From: Cololabis saira
Lineage: Eukaryota; Chordata; Actinopteri; Beloniformes; Belonidae
Direction: 5' to 3'
Assembly (NCBI RefSeq): GCF_033807715.1
Contig: NC_084607.1
Location: forward strand, 16,540,941 to 16,604,940
Length of the DNA: 64,000 bases
Shown here one piece after another: positions 44,241 through 57,744 of the stretch; within the stretch, counting starts at the first letter, position 1, and each line of letters starts with the position of its first letter. The notes under the pieces were generated by a model. That model did not search any database. It was not told the DNA's origin and worked only from the letters and a program-made list of their open reading frames with translations. The translations under genes and the position numbers were made by a program.

Positions 44241-47200
44241 ATTTTTCAAATCAGTTAATTTGTAGAAAAACTATTATAGCAATTAACATCGCTATGGCAG
44301 GAGCCTTCAGCAGATTTTTGGTGTGTGTGTATCTCTTTTGTTTTTTTAAAAGAAGGCTAATGTGTTAATTATAGAGTGATAGCATCAAGAAATAAAAAGA
44401 TGTGATAATGCAGCTGGCTCTAGCTAGTTATCGCTACAGCTCTTACCTTCTGCTTTCATCTGCTGCTTTATGATAAACATGCACACACACACACAAAAAC
44501 AGTGATTGGTCACTGCTTGGAACGTGCACCCTGACTGTTTCTATCAGTAGCTTTGTATGATCGTGTGATTAAACAAATGCTGCAACAGCTCGTACTCCAT
44601 GGGACCAGCTTTGGATCGTGTGAGCTGAGGTGTAAAGTGTGATAACTGGTTAGATAGTGTTTGCTAAGCGTCTCGTCAAAGCGGTTCAGAGATTCGCAGC
44701 CCAGCTGAGGACCATGCACTGGCAGGAACTCGCTGAACACAGACGCAGGAGGCGTTTATTCTCTCCCTGAGATGTTATGATTGACACAATTCATTGTATG
44801 TACTTGTTTTTGTGTATGTGTGTCATAACGTGTTCGTCTTATGCAAGCACAGTTTTTCCCTCCAGAGGACCTAATCTTTAAATAGTCTTTTGCACTAACA
44901 TGATTACAAAAGTCCAGCAGTGTCTCACAGCATCACTTGTAAAGGAAGTCTCCTCTTTACCAGAAACAGCGTGCAGCGGCTGTACTTCTTCATAACGTTT
45001 CTTAAAGTGACAGGCACACGCTCAAGGTCTTCCTGTAGTAGAATCACATCCCAGGCAGCTGTGTACTGTTTCTCTCGTCAGTGTATGGCAGACGGATTGC
45101 ATTTAGTGTTAATTTACAGTTTTAGGTCAGATAGTGTCATCCAGTGTGAGACTGCGTGATTAACTCCAGTTCATGTCAGTCAGCCCGCTGGTTCCTCTGC
45201 TCGGTCACAGCCCCAGTTACTAACACAGATATATAACGTACAGCCTTTTCTTAAATTAAAGAGTTTTTCCATTCCTCCCAGTTCTTCTCATCCCATCGTG
45301 ATGGGCTAATCATAATCTCCTCATGCTTGTCTGGTGATAAACTGGCATGGCATCACAAGAGGGCATGTAGTGGAGTGGTCTCACACTCTCATACACACTT
45401 GGCTGACACATTGTTAAATGTCTGGTGGCTAATGTTGCACGCATTCAATCTCCTGGGTTTCTCTCCTAACTCCGACACTTCTAATGTCATCCAATTAAAA
45501 GGGGGCTTGGGAATTTCAAATAAGTTGGACAAAGAGCGCGGTTGAGACGATGCACACTGTCCCTGCGTGTGCAGCGAAGTGCCCTGTCTGCAGAGAAGTG
45601 ACTTTGCATTGAAGCCTTGCAATATTACATTACATCACATTACATTGAATAACATTTGAAAAGGAAAAGAAAAAAGCTTTAAAAAAGCCATATCTCTGCA
45701 TTCATCAGTGCGGTCCATGATCAGCGGCCTTGTGATTGTGGTTTTCTGCTGCTGAGGAGAAATATTTCTCCTGCAGTGAAAGTTGGATTTTACTTCCACG
45801 ATGAGTCGTACCTTCCTCAAAACAATAAGATAATATCAATGAAAAATATTTCTCCCCAACTATTTTTTTTATAATTTCAGTTTTATCCCTCTAGTTACTC
45901 TAAAATGCATATGCCATTATTGGAAAGTCAAAGTGGTGCAAACCTGCAGTTCCTTCAAAAAAAGAGAGAGAGAGAGTGATGCAGTAACATGGCATTAAAT
46001 ATCACCGTCATGCATGTCGCTATGACTACAGTAGGTACTTGACATTGTAAATGTTTGACACTGTTGATTTGGATGCTGAGAAGAACAAGTAGGTGGGGGT
46101 GGATGGAGGCGGGTTGGGTGGGGATTATGTTACTTCGCTGACTTCCAGACCAGAGGCCACAGGATCGACAACCATCTGACCAAACAGTTTCCAAGGTTCT
46201 TTTAGGCTTCTACTTATCTCCCACTTGTGAATGGTCAGGGTTGACAGTTAAAGACGCTTTATCAGTGCACGTGGTTCCTGCTGATGTACCTCCATAAGTG
46301 TGGATCTTTGTGTTTTGGTATGTTAAAGACTATTCTTTAACAGTTTCTTGTGAGACTCAGCTGCTCTCTTGATGGAGTCAGAGCAGGAAGAAAGAGGTGT
46401 GGTTGCACTTTTATTTTAAGTTTGCTCCACACAAAGACTCTACACAAACCTTAACTCTTCTTCATGTTTCTCTGTTGCCCATCTAAAATAATCAAAAGAC
46501 TACTTCTCCCTCAGACTTGATAAGATTAAGTAATTGACTTTCACTAACTGGGAAATTTGATATTGTTTGTTTTTAGCTGACTGCAAAGACCTGTTGCTCA
46601 TTCTGTGATGGTTTTCTAAAGCGCCCCTCGATACTATAGACATTTACTGGATTTACTCATCTCAGAAGTCCTTGATTTCTCTGGTGCTGTCATCCCAGGT
46701 CATCCAAGTGATTAATATTATAATCACCGGATGTTTCTAGCTGATCCAATACAGTTGAACGAGAATTATGTATAAAAGCAACTAGATGATCTACAGTTTG
46801 ACAACATATTCTTTTGTTAGTCTTAGTAAATGGCCTTTTACCAGATTAAAATAGTCAACCCGGGGGGGGATTTTTCTTGCCATGAGAATTTGATCAGCCT
46901 TGAACATTGAGAACAAACATCTAAAGGCCCATATGAAACAATCTTTTCATGAGCAGGCCATGAGATTTGAAAAGGTCACGTAAGCTATTCCTTCAGAGGC
47001 AGAAAGAAAGGATCTCACCGTCCTTCCTGTGACTCCAGAAACGGGTCTGTGATGACAGATCTGCGTGACCAGAACGTCCTTCCATATTCTGCCTGATTGT
47101 GTACGGCCGCTTTACAGCAGACGTTTTTGAGTAATGACGCAAGAATCTCTGAACGTGTGGACAGGTTACATAGCGTGCTAATAAATATCCAGAAATCAGT

Positions 47201-49302
47201 GCAGAAATACAAGTTTTATTTCCTTAGCACCCAAACAAACTCTGTTGACGTCTGGTTACGTTGCTAAAAGCTTTGAACGGGTTGAAAGGGCAAATTGGGA
47301 AGAGTCATTTCCAGGGGACTCGCAGTATCTGACTTTTGAAAGTTGAAAGGAGCGTTATTTCTGGCAGCTTGACCCCGTTACCCAGTCCGGACAGTGAATA
47401 CACAATCCCCCCGCTGTGCATTGATCACCTGTGTGAGATCGGTTTTATCAGACCTGTCAGAGATATTCTTCTCCTTTTATTTGCTGTTGCTCGTCATCAA
47501 AGCCGGCAGACAGAAAGCCCCCAGGCTTCCAGATCGGCGCTGTGGGGAACTGGCAACCTGGGGGCATGTGCAAGGTAGTTTTTTTCTTTTCTTTTTGTTC
47601 TTTTTGATCGTACTGTACAGTAATTGCTGTTGTGCAAGCTTTTTCCTCAGACTGAGTGACACATGTCCTTCAGTCAGGTCCACCAGTCAATCAGTTTCTT
47701 TAATCATTATTTCTATCGGCTTAAGTTTATTTCTTTAGTAAATATTGTAATAACATTGTAATAACATCAACAAACCATTTGTATTTAATTTTGGTGTTTG
47801 GGTAATGTTGTACCTTTGAATTTACTGTATATTTCATCTTATACTATATTCCAATATCCTGCATTTGTCTATAAATTGATCTCTTCTCTGGCTGGTATCA
47901 TTTACTATAGCAGCTATTTAGTGAATGTGTTCTTAATGCAGCAATTTGCCATTAATCCGATTATTTTAATTCTTATCTCAGTGAATCATTTATTATCTTC
48001 AATTTCTAAAAGGACTCACACTCCACCATAAGCCAAGACGCAAAACACACAATTTACCCGTTTCTGCCAGATGCAGAATCTGACTAAGTGGTTTCCAACA
48101 CAATGCTGGTTCATTTGCCGGTGACCGCTCAAAAATAAGCTCATCTGGCTAATGTGCTAATGTGATGGTGACAGTAGTCAGCTCTGTTTCTTGTTTAGCC
48201 TGTTGCGTGGAGAAATCACAGCGAAAGCTGGCTGATGGGAAGAGCCTGCAGGACAAAGATGTTCAGCCCCTAATGCGATTTACCCGTCAATGTGTTCCTT
48301 TTTTTGGTCTTCATTTAGTCTTGTGAGACACATTTAATTGAAGTTTCTCCACATTCAAATGTGTTACAAAACATGAGCCATGTGTCATCAAAGGACAAGC
48401 GAGCATGCATGTGCATGCACACACACAATCACATTGTGGGGCTAATGAGTGATCTTCTGCATGTTGACAGCGTGATGGGATGTGGGCTGGAGCATAGCAA
48501 CATGACCTCAAGGCAGGTTGGACAGCATAAAGACCCTCTTGTAGTCATCCGTCCCTCCCTTAGAGTTTATGGCACTTTTTTTTTAAATCTTTGTCATGTG
48601 CTTCTCTGTGACAACCAGTCTCCCATGTCCTCTTCTAATTCTTTGTGTATTTGTGTATAAAGCTGATAAGATGTGTTTAAGCCATAGTGGGGTTGGCAAG
48701 ATGCTAAAATGTCAAATTTGATACCCGGGAACATATTCAATACCAGATAGATACTCTCTTAATGAGCGTGGACGGCCCTGCACTGAGGTTGGTCGGCAAT
48801 TTGCAGAATTTCTGGTGTTTTGGCGCTCATTTTGAGCTGAAAAGGAGCCCTGATGTGCTGAAGCCGAAACTTTGAGTTAACGTCACTGAACTGTTGAGGT
48901 TTTTACCATCTAGCTCACATGCAAATGTTTAAGCCATAGCCAATATACGCACTTATTCTTAACTTCGTAGCTGGTTCACTGCTGGTCGCTAACATTTACC
49001 TGTTTAATATGTGAATGTTGAAATGGGAGATTTACTGAGCAGTTGTATTTGTTTATAGAAACCGGCCCATCGGTCTTTAAGGTGTAACGGATTTATCAAC
49101 ATCCTTTTCCTCTTCTTGTTTGTTGTCCTGTAAGCAAAATTATATTTTTCTAAAGGGCCCAACTGGCCGTTTTCACGCCGCTCAGTGTTGTGGCGAGTGG
49201 CGTCAACCGCGGTGCACGTGTTCAACGTTAAGTGAAGGCAGGTGCTGTGTTGTTGCCATCGGCTAGAGGGACTCTGTCCCACCCTGATTCATTCATAAGT
49301 GG
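44241..49302. other. probable intron, nothing recognised
   Basis: No supported exon. Simple sequence only: short AC run at 44480-44495, ATTACATTACATCACATTAC near 45627, GA run at 45963-45979. Confidence 0.4.
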
Positions 49303-49310
49303 GTCAATGG

Positions 49311-49953
49311 TAGGGTTGCCACCCGTCCCGTAAAATACGGAATTGTTCTTTATTTGAGAAAAAATGTTGTCCTGTATTTTCATTAACGCCCCATGGACAA
49401 GTCTGTCACACACACATCAACACTAAATTTAGCAATAATGAACAAAATAAAACACAGGAAACATTAAGGCCAGCAAAATCTTTGTGGCAGGACAACAGGA
49501 CCTGCTGCGCTCTGTATATTATAGTTGAATTATTGAAATAAGTTAATAACTTTTACACCATATTCTAGTTGGATTATTGAAATAAATTAACTTTTACACT
49601 ATTTTCTAGTTGAATGATTGAAATAAATTAACTTTTACACCATATTCAAGTTGAATTATTGAAATAATTTAACTTTTACACCATATTCTTCACTTGTATC
49701 TATATTCTACATCTGGGCTGATGTGGACATACATAGAATAGGAGGATATTTCAGTTACTAGTATGGTTGGCTGTCTGTACAGTCATGCAAGTTCAATGCT
49801 ATTAAAGCACTTTAAACTTTAAATCAAAGCATTTTGTTTTTTCATAAGTAAACACTTTTTTATGCAGTTTAGAAGTTTTGGGGCTTTTTTTTGGCTCCTG
49901 CGCTGCTGAAATCGGGTGTCCCTTATTTCTATTTCTGAAAGGTGGGAACGCTA
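49311..49953. mobile_element. non-autonomous hAT-type element, 643 bp, TSD GTCAATGG
   Basis: Ends TAGGGTTGCCACC (49311-49323) and GGTGGGAACGCTA (49941-49953) are imperfect inverted repeats. GTCAATGG occurs exactly at 49303-49310 and 49954-49961, an 8-bp target-site duplication typical of hAT insertion. CCCGTAAAATACGG and GGTGTCCCTTATTTC lie just inside. No transposase ORF. Confidence 0.9.
49524..49690. repeat. short tandem repeat of about 55 bp inside the hAT element
   Basis: The unit AGTTGAATTATTGAAATAA followed by TTAACTTTTACACCATATTC occurs about three and a half times with small changes (near 49524, 49567, 49608 and 49648). Confidence 0.85.
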
Positions 49954-49961
49954 GTCAATGG

Positions 49962-51820
49962 GCAAAACGAGCAAACCTGCAGGCCACCTGGAGGCCACCT
50001 TGAGCCCGCCCACCGTAGCTCAGGTACCACAGATTAGCTTAGCCCATGCTGAGCTGCGGTGCTAGTTAACGCTACCTTACATTTATCCTGATCAAATAAA
50101 GTCCCACCACTCAACAGTGAGGGTCCCGCCCATTTGGAGTGACAGTCCTTGTTTAAAATCGGACATTACTCATTTCAAATGTTGTTTCCGTGGTGACGTC
50201 AGAACTGACCACAGCCTGGGGATGTCTGCGCTGGAGGAGCCGGGACACAGCTATGACGTAGGCTCGGGGGATCGCAAGCTGCGATCAATTGGCCCGATTT
50301 TCCCCGGCTGTCTGCTTCTTAGCTAAGCTTCTTCCCTTTCACGCCAACCAACCGGCCACTTAGTCTGTTAGTACAGTTATCAGTGCAACAAAACATGTTA
50401 TCTTTAAAATAGGAATGAGTGTAAGTGAGCATGTAAGGTCTCTAATTCCCAGCACACAAGTCAGCTCTTTGAATCAAGCTGTAAAAATGTTCATTTCTGC
50501 GGGGGTTGGTGGATTTGGAGCCAGCCTCCAGTGGTCAGTTGAGGAACTGCAGATTTCTTCATTTCAGGTTTCCTAGTCGCTTGTTTCCTGCCTGTTTGCA
50601 GTGAATTCTGATGTCTGTTTTTGGTCACAAATACAACAGCAGATGACATATTTGAGCAGCCTTTAAAAGTGCTTTGTCTCTGTCTTTAAAAATATCCTCA
50701 AATGCACGAGGAGCATGTGATGTAACTATGTGTGCTGGACATAAAACCATAAGTAAGTTATGGGCTTCATTTTACCCTCTGCAGCTAAACTCTGAAATGT
50801 TATTTATAAACGCTGGCTCTGGGTGGGTGTGATAATGCATAGCCTCTGCCATGGAGCAGCTGGACTGTGGGAGAAACAGAGGGAGGAGGATAGAGGAGTA
50901 TGACAGTATGACTGAGACACGAGGAAGAGCGGAAGCAATCTGTTTATTTAGGGTATCTTTTGTTAACATTTATACCAATAATAGGTCAAAGATAGTTATC
51001 TAAGTGTGTTTCCCTTGTAACTGATTAGCTTTCTCTTACTCTTCCGGACCTACTCTTGAGACTGAAAATTGGTGCAAATGTAATTCAAAATATTAATGCA
51101 ATGATTATTACTCACAGAAAAAATCTCTTAAATCTCTTAAGGAAAACTACCACCTTGTGTTGCCATATTGTTGCTGGTGGTAATGAAAACTTAAATCCAT
51201 GATCCAAAGGTCAGAGAGTCAGTGAGTCAGCTCAGAGCAGAAAAAATACAGCTTCATTGTGTTTTCTCTTGTATTTGCATTACATTAAATGAATGCTTAA
51301 AGGCACAATGTATTTACAATGTGTATGTATATAACCTTGGAAAATAACTGTTTTAAACAATAGGGCTGTCTAAAGTAAACGTAGCATAAGCAAGTGCTGA
51401 ATTGGAGCCATCCTGGCACTTTGCAGATTCTGCGATGGAGGGAAAAAACAGTCCAATCTGGTCTTTTTAACTGCAGAATGTGGTTTGTTCGATGGAGTGA
51501 AATCTGGAGGTTTGACGGCTCGGGGCAGGTTTTATTGAAAGGACTTGCATGCACTAATATGGTGCAGCTCTCCAGTTGCCTCGGCACAAGCCAGAGTATC
51601 TTGAAATACAACCCACACAGAGGAAGAGTGGTGTTTATGCTCCCTGGTGGGAAGTATATCACACTCCAATGTATCCATGCAGAAAGCGGTTGTTTACTGC
51701 TCTATTAGGGTTCTGAATATTAGATTTTGAAATTAAATTTCTGGCTTTTCTTCATTTTGCTCTGTAATTTTCATTACATTTGGATAGTGAGTAGCAGAAC
51801 TGCAGCATGTCATGTCCATA
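49962..51820. other. probable intron, nothing recognised
   Basis: No supported feature. Confidence 0.4.
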
Positions 51821-51821
51821 T

Positions 51822-51962
51822 CCATCCATCCATCCATCCATCCATCCATCCATCCATCCATCCATCCATCCATCCATCCATCCATCCATCCATCCATCCA
51901 TCCATCCATCCATCCATCCATCCATCCATCCATCCATCCATCCATCCATCCATCCATCCATC
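51822..51962. repeat. (ATCC)n minisatellite-like array
   Basis: About 35 perfect tetranucleotide units. It abuts the Rex3/RTE-like tail and is probably its expanded 3' terminal repeat. The Ile-His-Pro-Ser and Met-Asp-Gly-Trp ORFs across it are artefacts. Confidence 0.97.
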
Positions 51963-52063
51963 CCTGCTACGGGTTCGGGTTGCAGGTGGCAGCGGCCTAA
52001 CCAGAAAGACCCAGACTTCCCTTGTCACCTCATCTAGCTTGGCCGATGCACCTCACCAGGGGG

Positions 52064-52821
52064 TAGGGCTGTTCGATTTTGCCCAAAAATAAAATCTCGA
52101 TTTTTTTTCTCTCAAAATCCGATTTTTCGATTACGATTACGATTATTTTGTGAATTGACAAAAGGCAAAGAAATGATTTCAAATATGCTGTTTTTTTATT
52201 GAACATTTGCCCCATTGGGCTTTAAGTGCAAACTTTGCTCTTATTAAACCAAAAATGAATGAATAAAGTGCAAAACTCTGTAAAATAAGTTGAAAAAAAG
52301 TTTTAAAAAATATAATAAAATATAAAGTTTTATCTCTGAAAAAAAAAAAAATCAGCAAATCAGCACTTGCAAACATACAGTAAGTTATATTTCCAATTAA
52401 ATAAAACATTTTCTAATTAAACTAAACTGGGTTTTTGCATGCTAAATAATAATGCAACCCATGAAGGAGGTAGAGGTGTGTAATGTCAGTCATTACATTT
52501 GCTATTCACATTTGCAAGTTTTTTGCAAGGAACAGGAGCCAGTCTACGGCATCTGGCTTGAGGGATGCCCGGTGGCATGTTCCAACGCCCCCTCCTACAC
52601 TAAAGAGCCTCTCCAATGGGGCACTTGTCGCAGGTATTGAGAGGTATTTCCATCAATCATTAATATGGTATCAATCATTAATATGTGTGCAGACAAGGTT
52701 AAAAAAATAAAAAATAAATAAAAAATAAATTAAAAATCGATTTTACGATTTTCACGTTTTAACATCGTTCTAATTACATAATCGCGATTACGATTTAAAA
52801 TCGATTAATCGAACAGCCCTA
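52064..52821. mobile_element. non-autonomous hAT-type element, 758 bp, TSD CCAGGGGG
   Basis: Ends TAGGGCTGTTCGATTTT (52064-52080) and AATCGAACAGCCCTA (52807-52821) are inverted repeats. The same 8 bp, CCAGGGGG, lies at 52056-52063 and 52822-52829. Subterminal regions are filled with GATTACGATTACGATTA and CGATTTT motifs in both orientations, likely transposase-binding repeats. No transposase ORF. It split a Rex3/RTE-like tail. Confidence 0.93.
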
Positions 52822-52960
52822 CCAGGGGGTCATTCAGGAGGCATCCCAAACAGATTCCCAAACAGATTCCCAAACCAACTCAGTTGGGCACCCCCCCTCC
52901 ATGGGCACGGCCTCCTGCGGAGTCACCACGGGAGGGAACTGTTATGTGATTTTAGCATCA

Positions 52961-55900
52961 GCTGAAGATGTTAACGTTGTTGTGGTGACTCTTAGCTTAC
53001 AAGACTGACCATATACTCGAGTATAAATATAAGTTTCCCAGATCTGCCCAACTTAATAATCCAGGAAGGAGGCCCGTAGTCTGACAGGTATCTAAAAGCC
53101 TGGTCCTTCCTTCGTATACATGCGTGGAACATTACAGAAAGACAACATTCAGTGCTGCACCTGTCAGGTCTTTATACAATGAATAGACTTGCCACATCCA
53201 AGCTATTGCTCACTGAAAAAGGCACATGACAGTCTCCCGGGAGTTTGCCAAAACACACTTCAGCAACTTGGAGAAGCTAAAATCCTCTGATCTAGTTAGA
53301 CAGATTGAACTATTGAACCACATTTCCCAAGGGCATGTGTGGAGGCAAACAGGCAGTCAGCATCACCTCATTACCTGCAAGCTTCCTGTCAAATGTGCGG
53401 GATCACTGCAGCATGCCTCAGGAAGGCCTTTCTGAAAAAAGGAGATTCGAGGCTGAAACACAATTTGAAAAATCTGAAGGACCCTTCAAACCCTCTGAAT
53501 GCATCGTGCACCGAGTGAAACCCGTAAAAATAAGCAAACAGGAAGGTGTAATGCTGGAAGCTTGTTGCCTCAGACAGGTTCAAATCTTTGTTGAAAGAAC
53601 CTTGATGGAGCTTTGACTTGAATAACTTAATTTAGACGATTTACGCAGGCCAGAGTTTTAAAAGGAGGCAGTATCTTAAAAGTATGTCTGTGCCACACAG
53701 GTGACTACTGTAAATGAGCGCTTCCTGTTGTGTACAAGAGATCAAACAATTTCTTTCATAGACAGCTGAGGGGTGTTTTGCTTTTGTGATCCACACACGC
53801 AGCCTCACGTTGGTGATATTTCTTCAATAATTTTTTTGAAAAGGACACCTTTGTATGTGAAAATTAGGAATGTACATTTCCTCGTCAAGGCTGTGCTGAC
53901 ATTACAAGAGCGTGACGTAAAAAGACCTTTACGATCCGCCCAAAAGCCTTTGATGAGCTCACCGAGACAGTTCTGAATCCTGTTTATGAATCAAAAACAT
54001 CAGTGTGATTCAATGAAAACTCGCCCAACTGTACCTGCGGCATCACGTCACATCTGTGTTTGTTACCTTCCTTCTCTGTGGTCGCGGGTACGATGGCTGT
54101 GAGTGGTGGGTGGCACTTCAGTTTCCTCACAGGAAGCGCCGATGAATAGCAGTTTTCCTCGGAGGAAAGAGTGGGTGACGAGCGTGTGCGCTTCATTTCA
54201 GTGTTGCAGTTAGATAAACGCCAGCATGTACAAAGATGCCGAAAACCTCTCGGCTGGGCTTTAAAAGACGATTGTTTTGAGACGCAATTGAAGGTAATAG
54301 GAACAAGTCAGTCAGGAGAGGAGTATGTGAATTTTATTTTTCCTTGTTGTGAAGCTGACTGTAGGCTACTTGTGTTTGAATGGCAGAGCAATCTCAGAAG
54401 CGTTTATCTAAACCATGTCATTTATTTTTGTGAACTAATTTATAGAAAGAGATTTATTGAAAAGTTTTGACACCCCCCCCCCCCATTGCTATATGCTCAA
54501 GTTGGCTTTGATTACTAATATTTTTGTAGATTCCAAAAATCTGCTTCGACCTACTTGGAGTCACATTTTCAGGGTGTGTTTACCGGCATAACTGAGTTTT
54601 CCCTGTTCTGATACTAGCCCTGGAAATACTTGCCAATTCTGCTGGATATGGGATATCGGCCTCTGCGAGTATTTACTTCTACGCACCATGTGATACCGCG
54701 TAACTTTCAAGAAGCCGGCACAGGAAGTTAGACAACAGTGCCTTGCAACTTCCTGTTTTGAATCGCCATGTGGTGAAGCAGCGGCGTGCATGCTGTCTGA
54801 CAGCATTAGCTATATACCTTTAGCATTAAGGAATATCCCACCAGGAAAACCGTGACTGCGGTTTCCAGAAGTGTTACGAATGCTGCTGAAAATAGCTCCA
54901 GGAAATCTTGTCAACCGTTTAAGGAGCCATCACATGAAAAATGAATGAGGGTCGTATCGCAGTAGCTAACTCTGGGGGGTAGCTTTCCAGAAATGAGAAA
55001 AATTCCCAAAGGAAGTCCAGAGGCCAAAAGCAATGATAGGCAGAGTTATAGAGTCTGTCAGGGGATCAAGATGTTGGATTTTCACCGTGTCACTGAATAT
55101 CCGGAGTCACAGTACAATTTCTGTTATGGGTCGAGTTGGAGGACCCAAATGCAAGAGGTGGCAAGGTGGCAGAGCAACTCTTCAATATAAGCAAAAAGAC
55201 AAGAATCCAAAAATGATCACAAAAGGCCTCAACAGGAAAACGAAGATGAGCCAAATGACAACTGGGAAGACAGACAAACAAACGGGATGCAAAAACAGAC
55301 GGACCAGCAGGGTGGAGGAGAAGGATGATAAGCTCACAGGGCTGAAGAGACACAGGGTTGATGGTTCAAGGAAAGTCAAGCGGGAACTTAAGAAACCAAG
55401 AAATACACTTTCAAGATAAAATGGTACAAAACTCAAATACGTGACGGTTTCCCAGGTTTGACGGACATCTCCTAAACTGCTCTCACCAAATGGCACGAGA
55501 CCAAACATATTCACATTATCACATCAGCTAGAAGTCGAACAGTCAGCTTAACTACGGACATTTGGACCTCAAGTGCATTCAGAGGACCTGAAAAAATAAA
55601 GACAAAAAAAAAATCATGGATTTATTGTTTTTGCCTCTTTGAGCCTGTTTCCTTTAAGAATGCTAAAGTTTTGCAATGCCCCTCACTCCCCACTCCCCGA
55701 CCAGCTCAAAGATTTGTCATAATTTCACAGAACGGCTCCATCAGAAAGACATTCAGTTTTTCCTTTTTTGAAAATACCTTTCACTGGGGATGAGAGACAC
55801 TGACTAACTTGAAGTCCGAATCTGATGCTGTTTCGTATGAACAAGAAGCAACAAAAAACCTAAAACTGGAGCATTTACCCAACAGCCAGTCCATCAGCTG

Positions 55901-57640
55901 ACTGAAATGAGTGTTGAAATTACTTCAACGTTTTTTTGTGTCTGAGAGACGGAGACAGAAGGAAAGGATGGGAAAAAAATCTGTTGGCTCTGCAGTCTGC
56001 AGTAAATTCAGAGTGGACGGCTAAAATATGTGTTGGTGTGAGAATGGCTTTGAAGTTGATGCCAAGGTTATTCTCGTTCTTTTCCGAAAGAATGGCACTG
56101 AAAATAAGAGACTACTGGCTACTGATGATCTCTGATGGGTGGGCTGGTGTAAAAGTCAAATAGTTTTATGGATGTAGGCCTTCTTCAGTTTTCTAAGCCT
56201 ATCTCAGGTTTATACTCCTTAGTTCTGAGTTTAAACTATTGAGAATGAAGGACTCATGTTTTGTTTGGATGTTGTGTTTTTCATTTCACAACTATTGATT
56301 GGCTGTGGGTGGTGCGTTTAGGGAGCATGTGTAAATTGCTGCTGTGTCACCTAACACCCGCTGCTGCACATAAATTCCCAACCGGTGTGCAAAGCTTTGA
56401 AGTACTGATGGTTGTCTATGTGTGTGGCTCAATCTCAGAGCTTTCATGTTGTTCGGGTGTTAGTTTTAGATCTGATCCTTTAACTGCCCACACCGTTCGC
56501 TGTACGTGTGCTTTCACAACAACTGATGGCCTGCATGAGATGTTTGGGAAACATCTCAAGCTTGCAGAGATCACCTGGGTTAAACCTTCCTCAGATATGT
56601 TATTCTGCGGTTCAAATATAAACACAGCAGACTCTGGTCTGGAGCGCCTCTCTCACACTGACACAATAACTGATCCATTATAATTTCACTAATGCAGGCT
56701 TTATTGCAGGGCTTTTGTCCTCATTTGTGCTTTATTTATTCGTCCCTTTCCGCTCTCTGAGAGTGTGAAGACGAGTGAGTCAGCCAGCTGGGGTTTGTAA
56801 GCTCTTGTGAAGACTTAAAAGGCTTTTCCTCTCGAGTGGCAGCACTTTGTCAAGAAAACTGAGTCAACAGTGCTTCCCAGTTTTGATTATGGGAAGAGAA
56901 ACAGATTACTGAACATGTGAGACTCATCAGGACAATCCAAAGACCATCTTTAATGATGTTACCGCCTCAGTAATCCTCTCCATTTAATATGAATCTGTAA
57001 AATGTAGCTGGACGGCTGTTTCATGAGACTGTAAAAGAATTTGATTGTGTGTCCTGGCTTTGAGTCAAATTATACTTTGAGTTTTAATAAGCTATCTGAT
57101 AAGATAATTAGTCCTGGAGCTTTGTTTACTGAGCTTTGGTCCTCTGCCCACTGGCTCAGTGAAATGACGGCTGGACTCATCATCAGACCAGCATACAATA
57201 ATGTTGGGGTGGATGAGTATACTGGGGATGAGTGACAAGTCGTGTACTCAGCTGGTTCTGGTTGTAAGGTAGTGAATAGTAAACATGTGACGTGTAAATA
57301 TGAAGCAGCCTCAGAGTTCGCTGCCCTTTAGCATAAGAGACTTGAAATGGACGCAGTCCCCAAGCTCGGTTGACACTATCAGAATCTATTTGCGAGATTA
57401 ACCTTTTAAGACAAAAAGCAAATAATCAGATGAGGAAAACGGTTTGAAAAGTAGCGACTCATCCTCCTCAGTACATTCTGCACTTTCTTCTTTCATCGCT
57501 GTATCACCTTTCATCATTTGTTGTGATGACGGCCAGTTGAGCAACTCTGGCGTGGGTGTAAGTAAGTGGGTTAAACCACACTTTAAACCAAACAAAAGAC
57601 TTGATAAGCCAGTCACTTCCCCCCCTTTTCCTTTTTCGCT
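52961..57640. other. probable intron, nothing recognised
   Basis: No exon I can support. A C-run at 54472-54484 and TC-rich sequence near 57637-57655 are the only simple repeats of note. The 55033-55419 ORF has no family resemblance. Confidence 0.4.
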
Positions 57641-57673
57641 CTCTCTCTCACTCTCCATATAATATGTATAGTA

Positions 57674-57741
57674 CAGACCAAAAGTTTGGACACGCGTCCC
57701 CATTTGTTTGAATGAGAAGGTGTGTCCAAACCTTTGGTCTG
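57674..57741. mobile_element. 68-bp mini-MITE, TA duplication
   Basis: CAGACCAAAAGTTTGGACAC pairs with GTGTCCAAACCTTTGGTCTG across a loop of about 27 bp. TA precedes (57672-57673) and follows (57742-57743). It is essentially two Tc1/mariner-type termini back to back, one of the smallest transposable repeats in fish DNA. A hAT element sits directly at its right end. Confidence 0.88.
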
Positions 57742-57744
57742 TAC

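Larger units (their letters stand above)
51822..52960 (-). mobile_element. Rex3/RTE-like LINE 3' tail, split by a hAT element
   Basis: After the ATCC array, CTACGGGTTCGGGTTGCAGG, CAGCGGCCTAACCAGAAAGA and CCCAGACTTCCCTTGTCACC follow the order of the 3' region of the fish Rex3 (RTE clade) retroelement in minus orientation. The sequence resumes after the insert with CAGGGGGTCATTCAGGAGGC and ATCCCAAACAGATTCCCAAA, which continues the same consensus to about 52960. Truncated, non-coding. Confidence 0.7.

Noticed and set aside
51727..52092. 121-codon ORF with long Ile-His-Pro-Ser repeats and opposite-strand Met-Asp-Gly-Trp ORFs
   Set aside because: Frame readings of an (ATCC)n array, not proteins.
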